This document shows, one piece after another, positions 50,001 through 56,699 of a DNA stretch of 64,000 nt. Positions within the stretch are counted from its first letter, which is position 1. Every line of letters begins with the position of its first letter. The notes beneath the pieces are model-generated. The model did no database searches and was not told the DNA's origin. It saw only the letters and a program-made list of their open reading frames with translations. Source of the DNA: Brienomyrus brachyistius (lineage: Eukaryota > Chordata > Actinopteri > Osteoglossiformes > Mormyridae); contig NC_064548.1 of the NCBI RefSeq assembly GCF_023856365.1, forward strand, positions 12,920,142-12,984,141, read 5' to 3'. Both the position numbers and the translations under genes were made by a program.

Positions 50001-53000
50001 TGATCTTGTATTTCAGGACAATGACCATATTGACATTATCACAGTGTTAATTAAATACCATGAATTACAACAGGAGAGAGTAATAATCATTGAATATGAA
50101 ATAGTCAGTTTGTTAGTAGCATATTACAACCAATGTCTGCAAATCTGCTTTTTTATTGTATTTTATTTTTTATTTATGGTAATTCTGCTGGATAGGTGGA
50201 TGAACCCAGGGTCTATGGTAACTCAGCAAATTGACCTCAGTCTCTAAGGTAACTCAGCCGGATGGACCCAGGGTCTATGGTAACTCAGCCGGATGGACAC
50301 AGGATCCATGGTAACTGAGCCGGATGGACCCATGGTCTATGGTTACTCAGCCAGGTAGACCGAGGGTCTATTCTAACTCAGCCGGATGGAGCCACAATTT
50401 CAATAATATCCAGAAAACCAAGAAAAAGCAGTGAATAGGTAATAAATAACACTGTGGTTGATATGATTGAGGGATTGTTGAAAAAGGGCAGTGATACTTT
50501 TCAAAGCTCACATAATCCTCCGGAAAAGTGACCTGCTTTCATTTAAAGGTCAGTTATTAGTAGTCTGTAACAAAGGCAGGATTATCGCTTTGGGATTTTT
50601 CTCCCCACTTTCTGAATATCAGCTTCTGTGCCCGAGTCTTATATTCTGTTAATCCCTCAAACCAGAAGGAGCCTCAGAAGCAAGCACCCCCCCCTCAAAA
50701 AGGCAAATTCTATTTATAGTGGGGGCACATTATATCAGTCAAGCTTAGATATGTGGAATGGAACTGAATTTTAATTTGCCAGGTAAGATTGGAAATGTAT
50801 TTTGCCTGGTTAGTGTAGGGAAATCCATTAGTATCAGAGAACAATCCAAGGAGTTTAACAGGTATAAGAGAAAAGACTCAATTAGCACTGATTACTCACT
50901 GTCATTGCTGGGTCCACTTTCCATTACACCGTATGGCGGGGCAAGGAGTCCAGCCATGCACTGACGGTACTTCTAGAAAGACACAGGAAACCAAATCCCC
51001 TGAAAAACACACTTCTGATCTGAACTAATGTCTTAGAAAACAAAAGACACTAGTTAGTAAGTGGCTTTACTCATTGCACAAAATGGGCTAAAACTGTCAC
51101 ATTTACTTTCCACCAAAAAGAGGACCTTCTGTTCACTGCAGTTACGCTTGCTGTCATAAGAATCAACTGCCAGTAACATTTATTTTATTTTCTTGCTATT
51201 AAAAAAAAAATGTCATTCGATGTTTTGTTTCCTGGCATGTGGATCACAGCCGGGTGTTGGCAGCCTCATGCAGTGTCATGCCGTCTTCAGTGAGTGTGGG
51301 GGTGTTCTCACTGGAATCAGAAAACTGCCGATAGCTGCGCAGCACACTGCTTCTGTCCCATTCTCCTTCCACGGCAAATCCAAATGCAAATTTCAGCCAG
51401 ATTCTTTCCATGGGCCTGTAGGCTCTGTTCAAGGTGCGTGTGCAGAAATCTCCTTTGGATGCATACGATACTGGACAGTGAGCACAATGCATGCAGAACA
51501 TGGACGAAATTCAGCTTCTGAGTGCCTGGCTGTTATTTTTGTGCATGTTCAACTCCGCTGATGACAATGAAGGCTCCGGGTTATATAATTGTGCAAATGG
51601 TCTCACAGCTGGCGGTCAATAGCTTTTAGAGGATGAAAACCCACAGCATGACGAAACTTAGACCTCAGGCCGCTGTTCAGTTCCTCATACATTTCCACCT
51701 GCTGCGCAAGACACTGACGTGTGATGTTCAACCAGCGAAGGCATTTACTCATTTTTAAGTCTGTTCTTTTTTACTGCCTAACAGACCTGCTAGATTAAAA
51801 ACACCCACAATGGATGACATAAACAGAATGAGTGTAAATGTAAGGGCCGCTAGAGGCAAACCACATCTGCCATTGGTCTGAGAGGTGGGAAAAGTAGCAT
51901 CTGAGCAGACTGAAACTGCATTTCCGGCCTTGAGCTTTATTAGAACTTGATGAAGTAGCTGCGCTTCTGGGAGTCTATGGATGCACCATTACTGTCATTG
52001 GGTAGCAGGCCAATACTGCGCTCATATGCTCATGCTCGTAAATGCTGTTCGATACCAAGAACCGATAAAACTTAATTGCAACATTGTATGAAAACTCAGC
52101 CGCGGCATTTTTTATTATTTTTTTTTGTAGTCCAATAAGATTTTGGCATCTGACGATCGATTTGTCAACCGGAAACATTTGGTACGGATAAATACAGAGA
52201 GCACCGGCACTGGTGAGTTGGTGAGTATAAGTGGAGAATGTCAGCAGTTCGGACATATTTTAAGATAAGGGAGTACAGCGGACTGTAAACTCTGTTCTGC
52301 TGAAGTGTCAAAAGGAGGAAGGGACAGCACATCATTTAACAGATGCAATTGGTCAAACATCTAAAGACGCGCCACAGTGCAGAGTACAAGGAGTTTGCTA
52401 ACGCTATCACAGAAAGACGGCGACAACAAATTTTTGCGCAAAGCGAGATAAAAATGAAACTGAAGCGTTACTAGTTATATCTAACATTGAATAACTAAGT
52501 AAGTTATTTAATTGTCGATATAACTAACGCGTCAAGTTCCGTCATCAATATAGATACACCTGGGTGCACGCTTTCTTCGTTCCTGTAAAAAAAAAAGAAC
52601 GCTACCAAATTCTTGCAATTCTGTGATGTGTAGGGGCACACTTACGGCGTCAGGGTTTTACAGTCAGGGTTTTGTCCCTTGAAATTCAATTTCAAGTAAG
52701 GTAAATAAGCCTACAGCTTATTAAACACTGGTATCAGATCGGTACTCGGTATCAGCCAATACTCTAAGTACGGGTATCAGTATTGGGACAGAAAAAGTGG
52801 GATTGGTGCATCCCTATCGGAGACAAAAGGCGATTACATCAGATTAAACCTTAAAAGCCCCACTGGTTTGAGAAACCCACTCAAAAACAGTAGCTCACAA
52901 TGAGGTATTACATAGAACTGACAATGTTCACTGTATATAGAGCAATCAGGAAACATGAAAACAGTAAGAACACGCTGCTTCATAAATGTGATGTGCAGCG

Positions 53001-56000
53001 CAGTCCATGATGTGATCATCTCCATTAGGGTCATAAATGCAGAACAAGAGCCATCTCAACCAATCAAGATAAACGATTTAGGTAAGAACCAGCAACATAT
53101 AAACCTATTATGTTTACAAAAATAACGTATTATAGGAAAAACAAAGCCCCAGCTGAAGATAGTAGAACTTATCTCCTCTAGATACCTCAAAGAAAACAGA
53201 GAATCAAAGTAGATTCAGAGTAATGTTTGGGGATGATTAAAAAGGCAATTTGCCAACTTGAAATCGCAGCACATCACAAGAGCAGATCACCTTATTCACA
53301 TTGATGCTCGTGAGCAGGGGATTATAGGAAAACAAATGGGAAAACAAACATGAGCAGACCAAGGACACGAGACAGCGTAGCCGCGGCTGTCTGCCAAGGA
53401 TGGGGGGGCACTCATCCCAGTGAGGGCAGGGGGGCTTGTGCAGAGGGGATTAAAGGGCAGGTGGCAGGTGCAGACACACGGGCAATTTTCACAGTGCCTA
53501 TCACATCACGTGCTGCCCCATCCCCAACCGGAGAATACACTACCAAGCGCTGGGCCACGTTACACACAACACATGCTGCCTCAGCTGAGCCAGGGATACG
53601 CTGCTGCACATTCAGGATTGTCACATGCACAGTATGGAGATCATCCATGCACAGGCATGATATGCACAGCAAAGATTCAGCTGACCATCAATGACAATCT
53701 CACATTTCATTTTATCACTGTTTTACACTCTATTGTGAGACTTTTATTGTTGATGTTTTTTTTTTAATTGTGATTTAATTCTGGATCTAAAAATGTGGTA
53801 AATATTATCTTCTCGTAATACAGCAACCTGCATTTGTTTGCTTGATTTCAATCACCCATTGACTAATCCTAACATGGACTGATTGAATGTTAAACAGTGA
53901 CCTAGTACCGGAAATGATCATCAAAAAGGCTAAAAGGTAATGAGAAGTTCAGTTTGGAGGGTTAATGGCCTTGACTGACCGACAGTCCTGCACCCAAGCC
54001 ACAAGGGGGCTGCCTGGGGAACCTGTAATGACCCTACATTTGATTTGTTTCTCCAACAGATCAGATGATAAAGCAGCATGAGAACCGGAAAACAATCTCA
54101 GAACAAGCTAGTGTGCACTGCCCTTCGCTACACTATCAGATAGTGGACCCACCATAACGGATAAGTCTATTTTTAAATGCTGTGACTTTGCCTGCATCCC
54201 AGTAACTGAACACCGGTGCTCATAGTCTGATGGCCATGAAGACCCCTTTAATTATACTCTATCTTCAGTTTATTCAGCAGTCTGCAAACTTATCTGCATC
54301 TTCTGAAGCTTTTACCCTTAATTCTATTTTCAAATCTTTAAATCTCCTTAGTGTACTTTGTAAGGATTAGGTCAACTGGTTACTTTTCTCTGAATGGCGT
54401 GTGAGTGTGAGGCCCTGTGCTGGGTTCGTGCCCCATCCTGAGTTATTCCCTGCCTTGTGCCCGTAATCTGCAGGATAGGCTCCGGACCCTGCGACCATAA
54501 ATAGGACCAGCAGGTATGAAAAAATGGATGGATGGGTGGTTGGATGGAATGAAGGGTGTTACTTTTCTCTACTGCCAGGACAGAAGATATTTTTTCATGT
54601 GGCGCCCAGCTGTTTTAGACAAAACAAAATCTTTACTCAACTCAGCTTCACTGTAGCCTACAGTTTCTGGAGTCAATGGCCAAACAGTAGATAGAAATAC
54701 TCTATAAATAAAGGACTCATGACTTTCCAGAGAGGAGCACAGATCCCTGAGCTGCTGACCTAGACAGGCACCACCCAGGAAAATCAACTTGATGTTAGGG
54801 TAACATCTTTTGCATAATTTAAACTTCAGAACAATATTATACCCATAAAAACACTTCAACATCAACATGACATCGCTAAGCCTTAACGTTACAGGCCTAC
54901 ATTAAATAAAGAAACCAGAGCGTTATCAGGAACAATAAAGAATACTGAAAGATCCCCCGTCACCATATAAGGGGGTCCTGCTTAGAGCCACTGTGGATTT
55001 AGTTTGATTTAATGCAAGGTTCTAACGTGAAAGCAGGAAATTAAAATAACACACGGAATGAAAGGAGCAGCCTAACAGCAGAGGCTGAAAGCTGAACACC
55101 TTCAATCGAATATAATACCTCATTAGAAGCAAAACTACCACGGGGTAGAAAAAAATAATAAATCATCACGGCATTAAGCACTACAGCTGAGCCATTGATG
55201 CAACTGGCGCCATGTTACTAATGATACATTCAACACCAATGTCTACTCTAAAACCTACATTATAGTTAAAAATCAAAGGACACTGATTGTTTCTCAGCGC
55301 CTCGCTGTTTCATTTTTCTCCAGTAATTAAGTTCCTTGTGGTACAAAACAATGGATACCAAAGGCACTGACAAAGTATTATTTGAATCTCGTAATTGTGG
55401 TGGTAAACCGACACAGAAACTAATATATATCTATATAACAACAACAATAATAATAACCATCTAGTTCGTCCCGAGGGATCAGGACAGCGCTCCCAGTTGA
55501 GTAGACAAGTGACCACATTTCCCGTCAGTTTCAATATTAAAATAAACCCTCTCCGTAAAGCCCACTTCAGTTTAAATGGACCAACGACTTTCTTCGACAT
55601 ATTACAAAGCGTGATGCTCCCTTGCCGGAGAGTTCATAATCCGCCACTGGCGCCGACTAATAAACCGGGAATTTTAACTTTAAACTTGAGACTCGTTAGC
55701 CTGCAGTGCATGAGCATCGCAGGCAGTTTTAAACTGTCATGTGTTTCGTGGTATCCCGGGCATATATTTCTTTTTTTTAAATGTGACATTCCTGTGACAT
55801 TCAGCGCACTACCCACCTTCCCCACACCTGTGGCTGTCCTCACTATATATTCACCTAACGCCATTCATCCCCTTAAAATAAATTTTAGTGGATAATTCTG
55901 TTACCTTTAACGCCCCATTAAAACCGGTCCAGTTGATCACACATACAGTTTACACAGCTGCTTTATAATTCATAGTTTATTTGTAATAATACTGCTGAAA

Positions 56001-56488
56001 TCACAGCAGAGCAGATATTTTATTATCTTCTCAATGCAGCCTTCATCGTGACAATATGTTGCATAATTTGTCCAGGACCGGCGTGTTGCTAATGAACAGC
56101 TGCTTCTTATAATTTACCCAAACCCAAGCAACATCCTGCACTTTCCGTTATCGATCTTCCCTAATGTGTGGCACGAAAAACTACATTTGCGTGTAAACCG
56201 CACCCCCACCTCAACAATTTACAATTTGGGGACATATACATCGCGCACTCTTTAAAATACGTATATCTTAAACCCAGGATTTAAAGGGTTCTGAACTGGA
56301 ATTGTTTAAAAAAAACAGATTGATAAAGGAAAACTCACCCCGATGCCCCAGTCTGGATCGGCACTGTAAAATCCCAGAAAGCTACGCTCCACTGTTCGCT
56401 CTACCTCCCAGATCCACACGACATCCCAATAAATCCTAGGTAAGACAACAGTGAAGGTGTCATCCTCCCGATGCCGAGGCGCGCACAC
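25902..56488 (-). CDS. rapgef4: rapgef4 (EPAC2), 28 coding exons, EPAC2B-like start
   Basis: This encodes a cAMP-activated guanine nucleotide exchange factor for Rap1/Rap2. The exons join in phase into 919 codons. In order: a putative alternative N-terminus (1-50), linker (51-106), DEP domain (about 115-215), cyclic-nucleotide-binding domain B (about 270-370) with the phosphate-binding cassette [14 protein letters not shown] (330-343), REM (about 405-540), RA (about 560-660) and the CDC25-type GEF (about 680-915), ending RRT before TGA at 25902-25904. The full EPAC2A form has an extra N-terminal cyclic-nucleotide-binding domain; its exons are absent here and should lie beyond 64000. All junctions are GT-AG except one AT-AC U12 junction. 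The gene lies head to tail with map3k20. Several introns carry minisatellites near exon boundaries. Confidence 0.95.
26482..26536 (-). CDS. rapgef4: rapgef4 GEF exon
   Basis: 55 bp encoding [18 protein letters not shown]. Acceptor TTCCAG, donor TTCA|GTAAGT. Confidence 0.94.
26625..26689 (-). CDS. rapgef4: rapgef4 GEF exon
   Basis: 65 bp encoding [17 protein letters not shown] through FEKM. Acceptor TTACAG, donor ATG|GTGAGT. Confidence 0.95.
28059..28146 (-). CDS. rapgef4: rapgef4 GEF exon
   Basis: 88 bp encoding [16 protein letters not shown] through [11 protein letters not shown]. Acceptor CTACAG, donor AAGG|GTAAGG. Confidence 0.96.
28368..28418 (-). CDS. rapgef4: rapgef4 GEF exon
   Basis: 51 bp, 17 codons, [17 protein letters not shown]. 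Acceptor TTGCAG, donor ATG|GTGAGT. Confidence 0.95.
28497..28587 (-). CDS. rapgef4: rapgef4 GEF exon
   Basis: 91 bp encoding [19 protein letters not shown] through RLSQTWE, a core Rap-contact helix region. Acceptor TTTCAG, donor GAG|GTGGGA. Confidence 0.96.
28822..29010. mobile_element. Small palindromic MITE-like element
   Basis: The left side reads 'gtttctcaacccagttctcgg' and the right side 'gaggaccatgttgagaaa', an imperfect inverted repeat. Inner arms with 'cccagaaagtccacatttttg' and 'caaaaatgtgggctatctggggg' also pair. A related copy is at 61150-61290. No coding capacity. Confidence 0.65.
29123..29301 (-). CDS. rapgef4: rapgef4 GEF exon
   Basis: 179 bp encoding [20 protein letters not shown] through [10 protein letters not shown]. 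Acceptor TTGGCAG, donor CCCA|GTGAGT. The acceptor side is only about 30 bp from the start of an antisense CR1 LINE. Confidence 0.96.
29330..31450 (+). mobile_element. CR1-like LINE, 5'-truncated, interrupted by a SINE
   Basis: It encodes reverse-transcriptase pieces in order: [17 protein letters not shown], a middle part with [18 protein letters not shown] and [10 protein letters not shown], and a palm region around [10 protein letters not shown] with frame breaks. After a SINE insertion come [11 protein letters not shown] and the thumb ([34 protein letters not shown]). In the catalytic motif the family FADD is intact. It ends with 'ttcttatgttcttatgtt', the short direct repeats typical of CR1-like 3' ends. 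The copy lacks its 5' portion and is broken by frameshifts, so it is inactive. It is antisense to rapgef4 and fills nearly a whole intron. Confidence 0.93.
30203..30555 (+). mobile_element. Full-length tRNA-derived SINE inside the LINE
   Basis: 353 bp flanked by a perfect 13-bp target-site duplication, gatattgacagta, at 30190-30202 and 30556-30568. The head 'ggtgcagtggttagcactg' and B-box GGTTCGAGTCT mark a tRNA origin; the tail ends in (GGAT)n. The duplication shows that it split the LINE reading frame between INDIDS and SNTYSK. Confidence 0.96.
31517..31642 (-). CDS. rapgef4: rapgef4 GEF exon
   Basis: 126 bp, 42 codons, [20 protein letters not shown] through [11 protein letters not shown], the start of the catalytic GEF domain. 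Acceptor TTCCAG, donor GAG|GTGAGG. Confidence 0.96.
31925..32022 (-). CDS. rapgef4: rapgef4 RA-domain exon
   Basis: 98 bp encoding [20 protein letters not shown] and [13 protein letters not shown], the C-terminal half of the Ras-association domain. Acceptor CCCCAG, donor CTG|GTGTGC. Confidence 0.94.
32913..33059 (-). CDS. rapgef4: rapgef4 RA-domain exon
   Basis: 147 bp encoding [20 protein letters not shown] through [11 protein letters not shown]. Acceptor TCCTAG, donor GGAG|GTGAGA. Confidence 0.95.
33171..33335 (+). mobile_element. tRNA-derived SINE
   Basis: 'gggggcactgtgtggttcag', B-box GGTTCAAATCC at about 33228, and the tail 'agataaaagcttctgctaa', a module shared by many fish SINEs. It lies in a rapgef4 intron. 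Confidence 0.8.
33587..33665 (-). CDS. rapgef4: rapgef4 exon between REM and RA domains
   Basis: 79 bp encoding [20 protein letters not shown] and IRSSDE. Acceptor TTTCAG, donor GAAA|GTATGT. Confidence 0.95.
33852..33882 (-). CDS. rapgef4: rapgef4 31-bp microexon
   Basis: Acceptor CCTCAG, donor AAAAAAAG|GTCAGT. With the two bases carried over it encodes [11 protein letters not shown], matching the position of the DAKAPQKK segment of the human protein (from memory). It was identified by phase and family sequence. Confidence 0.88.
34361..34449 (-). CDS. rapgef4: rapgef4 REM exon
   Basis: 89 bp encoding [20 protein letters not shown] and AELEKVVKL. Acceptor TTTCAG, donor CTGAA|GTAGGT. More diverged from the human protein than neighbouring exons. 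Confidence 0.9.
34552..34702 (-). CDS. rapgef4: rapgef4 REM exon, after the U12 intron
   Basis: 151 bp encoding [19 protein letters not shown] through [20 protein letters not shown]. The 5' boundary follows an AC acceptor at 34703-34704, so that CA|C forms His and the protein reads LMAHYHAQ. Donor GAG|GTCAGT. Confidence 0.93.
34703..35019 (-). promoter_or_regulatory. rapgef4: U12-type AT-AC intron (317 nt)
   Basis: The intron starts ATATCCTTT on the minus strand (35011-35019), the exact minor-spliceosome donor. The branch-site-like TCCCTTAAT at 34713-34721 matches 8 of 9 bases of TTCCTTAAY, with 11 bases from the presumed branch A to the end. It ends CAGCAC, an AC acceptor. No GT lies near the upstream exon end, whereas the AT-AC junction restores the expected LMAHYHAQ. 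Confidence 0.9.
35020..35098 (-). CDS. rapgef4: rapgef4 REM exon, before the U12 intron
   Basis: 79 bp encoding [20 protein letters not shown] and CPMLMA plus two bases. Acceptor CTGCAG. The 3' boundary is an AT donor. A 25-bp minisatellite begins about 10 bp beyond the acceptor. Confidence 0.94.
35108..36712. repeat. 25-bp minisatellite with a higher-order 199-bp period
   Basis: About 64 copies of a 25-bp unit of the form 'taggtcaggaccattagctc' plus five bases. Variants alternate (cca/ccg, tagg/tagat/ttgg, gagagg). Two nearly identical blocks of eight units start at about 35551 and 35750 (199 bp apart). The array lies in the rapgef4 intron directly upstream of the exon at 35020-35098. Confidence 0.95.
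37057..37142 (-). CDS. rapgef4: rapgef4 start of REM region
   Basis: 86 bp encoding [20 protein letters not shown] and LDSSVTDP. Acceptor TTCCAG, donor CCCAG|GTGCTG. It needs an upstream exon ending in phase 2 with AA, which the exon at 39007 supplies. Confidence 0.93.
37260..38054. other. rapgef4 intron, nothing recognised
   Basis: Intron between the exons at 37057 and 39007, outside the minisatellite. No element or exon seen. Confidence 0.5.
38087..39022. repeat. 36-bp minisatellite, 26 copies, each carrying a splice-donor copy
   Basis: On the minus strand each unit reads as [12 protein letters not shown] and contains CACTACAA|GTACTGTCC. The first unit includes the last 16 bases of the exon at 39007-39122 and its donor at 39005-39006. 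GT is kept in 25 of 26 units; the last unit has AT. Unit length is a multiple of three and the minus frame is open through the whole array, stopping only at 38055-38057. Confidence 0.97.
39007..39122 (-). CDS. rapgef4: rapgef4 exon linking cAMP-binding domain B to REM
   Basis: 116 bp encoding [20 protein letters not shown], then [18 protein letters not shown] and AA of the next Lys. Acceptor TGACAG. The donor CAA|GTACTG is weak and sits in the first minisatellite unit, but it is the only one giving phase 2. The 39-residue segment then has the same length as the human one as I recall it. Use of later donors would add multiples of 12 residues. Confidence 0.88.
39187..39285. repeat. (TATAA)n pentanucleotide microsatellite
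   Basis: About 20 uninterrupted copies, 65 bp upstream (in transcript sense) of the exon at 39007-39122. Confidence 0.97.
39653..39799 (-). CDS. rapgef4: rapgef4 cAMP-binding domain B, phosphate-binding cassette
   Basis: 147 bp, 49 codons, [20 protein letters not shown] then [20 protein letters not shown] and KEDFNRILR. The cassette [14 protein letters not shown] binds the cyclic phosphate. Acceptor CCTCAG, donor AGG|GTCAGT. Confidence 0.97.
39892..39968 (-). CDS. rapgef4: rapgef4 cAMP-binding domain B exon
   Basis: 77 bp encoding [19 protein letters not shown] and VVIYGK. Acceptor TTGCAG, donor AAG|GTGCTG. Confidence 0.96.
40053..40424. repeat. 32-bp minisatellite, about 11.6 copies
   Basis: Units begin 'ccaggtacactactcagc' and end 'ggtcatgtt', with four recurring central variants. 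It starts 83 bp upstream (in transcript sense) of the exon at 39892-39968. Confidence 0.95.
40476..40807 (-). mobile_element. tRNA-derived SINE, nearly full length
   Basis: Reverse-oriented copy of the family at 30203: (CATC)n tail at 40479, B-box region 'gattcgaacctgggtcccag' near 40744 and head ending at about 40806. Inserted in a rapgef4 intron. Confidence 0.92.
40868..41010 (+). mobile_element. tRNA-derived SINE, partial
   Basis: 'gtgcagtggtgcctctcagg', B-box-like GGTTCAAATCG, then 'ttgagcaaggccctgaac', a module of fish SINEs. Confidence 0.65.
41355..41485 (+). mobile_element. tRNA-derived SINE, partial
   Basis: B-box GGTTCAAATCC at about 41405 followed by 'aaaagtgccagatgaatgta', a SINE tail module. 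Confidence 0.6.
41763..41823 (-). CDS. rapgef4: rapgef4 cAMP-binding domain B exon
   Basis: 61 bp encoding [20 protein letters not shown] plus one base. Acceptor CCGCAG, donor TGT|GTGAGT, giving TVLFNQ at the next junction. Confidence 0.94.
41909..41993 (-). CDS. rapgef4: rapgef4 exon between DEP and cAMP-binding domain B
   Basis: 85 bp encoding [20 protein letters not shown] and ALSHLSTT. Acceptor CTGCAG, donor ACG|GTCAGT. Confidence 0.94.
42398..42418 (+). repeat. Poly-G run
   Basis: About 18 G in a row, roughly 25 bp beyond the donor of the exon at 42444. A possible G-quadruplex, or a length error. Confidence 0.85.
42444..42627 (-). CDS. rapgef4: rapgef4 DEP end and linker
   Basis: 184 bp encoding [20 protein letters not shown], an acidic linker and [20 protein letters not shown]. 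Acceptor CTCCAG, donor AAGCT|GTGAGT. Confidence 0.95.
42640..43890. other. rapgef4 intron, nothing recognised
   Basis: AT-rich intron. No element or exon seen. Confidence 0.5.
43892..44013 (-). CDS. rapgef4: rapgef4 DEP-domain exon
   Basis: 122 bp encoding [20 protein letters not shown] then [20 protein letters not shown]. Acceptor ATGCAG, donor CACG|GTAAGG. The DEP domain targets EPAC to membranes. Confidence 0.96.
44014..45845. other. rapgef4 intron with a CpG-containing, unassigned stretch
   Basis: No exon is supported. The 44.7-45.55 kb part is richer in GC/CpG than its surroundings and has overlapping open frames on both strands. It may be an old mobile-element fragment, but I could not assign a family. 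Confidence 0.35.
45850..46222. mobile_element. Non-autonomous element, probable MITE
   Basis: The right end 'tgccccctcaagtgaagtgtta' matches the terminal motif of the element at 48695-49055. The interior has repeated 'gttccttcagtagttcacgag'-like and 'aatgatgaataaacataa'-like modules. No coding capacity; the left end is unclear. Confidence 0.5.
46325..46431 (-). CDS. rapgef4: rapgef4 exon before DEP
   Basis: 107 bp encoding [20 protein letters not shown] and [15 protein letters not shown]. Acceptor ATAG, donor ACAG|GTGGGC. Confidence 0.96.
46542..46583 (-). CDS. rapgef4: rapgef4 linker exon, 42 bp
   Basis: 14 codons, [14 protein letters not shown]. Acceptor TTTCAG, donor CCAG|GTATTC, phase 0 at both ends. 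TPL at the start fits the TPLIEP of the human linker (from memory); the remainder is diverged. Confidence 0.78.
47275..47372. repeat. 26-bp minisatellite, about 4 copies
   Basis: Units of the form 'gacaggcctgttgacagg' plus eight bases (gggacagc or cggacggc). Confidence 0.88.
48695..49055. mobile_element. MITE with a SINE fragment inside
   Basis: The ends 'ctttacttgagggggcac' and 'gcccccacaggtaaagtg' form an imperfect inverted repeat. A reverse SINE fragment ('cctatcctggaggctacagg' through 'gggcacactcacacaccatt') interrupts it at about 48815-48897. Confidence 0.6.
49918..49970 (-). CDS. rapgef4: rapgef4 linker exon, 53 bp
   Basis: With one carried base it encodes [18 protein letters not shown]. 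Acceptor CTTTAG, donor AAG|GTAAGC. PDKEN matches the human linker (from memory); the [11 protein letters not shown] part looks additional. Confidence 0.85.
50200..50395. repeat. Minisatellite of about 31 bp, 6 copies
   Basis: Repeats of 'ggtctatggtaactcagccg' followed by 'gatggaccca', 230-430 bp upstream (in transcript sense) of the exon at 49918. Confidence 0.85.
50900..50972 (-). CDS. rapgef4: rapgef4 exon after cAMP-binding domain A
   Basis: 73 bp encoding [19 protein letters not shown] and GPSND plus one base. Acceptor TTCTAG, donor GACA|GTGAGT. It is shared by long and short isoforms and starts in phase 0. Confidence 0.93.
51979..52814. mobile_element. hAT-like non-autonomous element
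   Basis: The left end GGATGCACCATT and right end 'gattggtgcatcc' are inverted. The right side has the 'ggtatcagatcggtactcgg' module seen in hAT-derived fish repeats. No transposase remains; a clean 8-bp target-site duplication was not found. Confidence 0.5.
54395..54545 (+). mobile_element. SINE 3' fragment
   Basis: 'gtgccccatcctgagttatt' then 'ggataggctccggaccctgc' and a (GGAT)n tail, the 3' part of the family at 30203. Confidence 0.8.
56339..56488 (-). CDS. rapgef4: Putative alternative first exon of rapgef4 (EPAC2B-like)
   Basis: Begins [20 protein letters not shown] and ends [10 protein letters not shown], then donor GGG|GTGAGT. It has 50 codons with no stop and ends in phase 0, which fits the next exon (KYRQCM). 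It lies in a CpG-rich stretch. EPAC2B-type transcripts of mammals start from an internal promoter and lack the first cyclic-nucleotide-binding domain. I do not recognise the peptide itself, so it could instead be 5'UTR with translation starting at a later Met. Confidence 0.55.
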
Positions 56489-56660
56489 GCCGAGATCAGT
56501 GCACGGCCAGGCGGCCGGTGCGCCCGAGACCCGCCCCTCCCGCCCCGCGCTCGCAGCCCTCGGAGGAGGATCACTCTAGGAGGAGGGTATTCTAATCATC
56601 CTGTTCCGCTCAGTGCATCTGCCTTCTCCGCGTCTCCTCCGTGACCCCCGGCAGGCATCG
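56460..56660 (-). promoter_or_regulatory. rapgef4: CpG-rich putative internal promoter of rapgef4
   Basis: A GC- and CpG-rich stretch ('cgaggcgcgcacacgccg', 'cgcccgagacccgcccctcc', the latter with GC-box-like sites) in otherwise AT-rich DNA. It covers the start of the putative alternative exon. Confidence 0.55.
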
Positions 56661-56699
56661 CTAAGGGACTACACCACTACTATTAAATAACTGCTAAAT

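Larger units (their letters stand above)
50980..56330. other. rapgef4 intron, no exon supported
   Basis: About 5.4 kb between the first two rapgef4 exons of this window. A hAT-like element and a partial SINE are listed separately. No cyclic-nucleotide-binding domain A exon was found. Confidence 0.55.
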
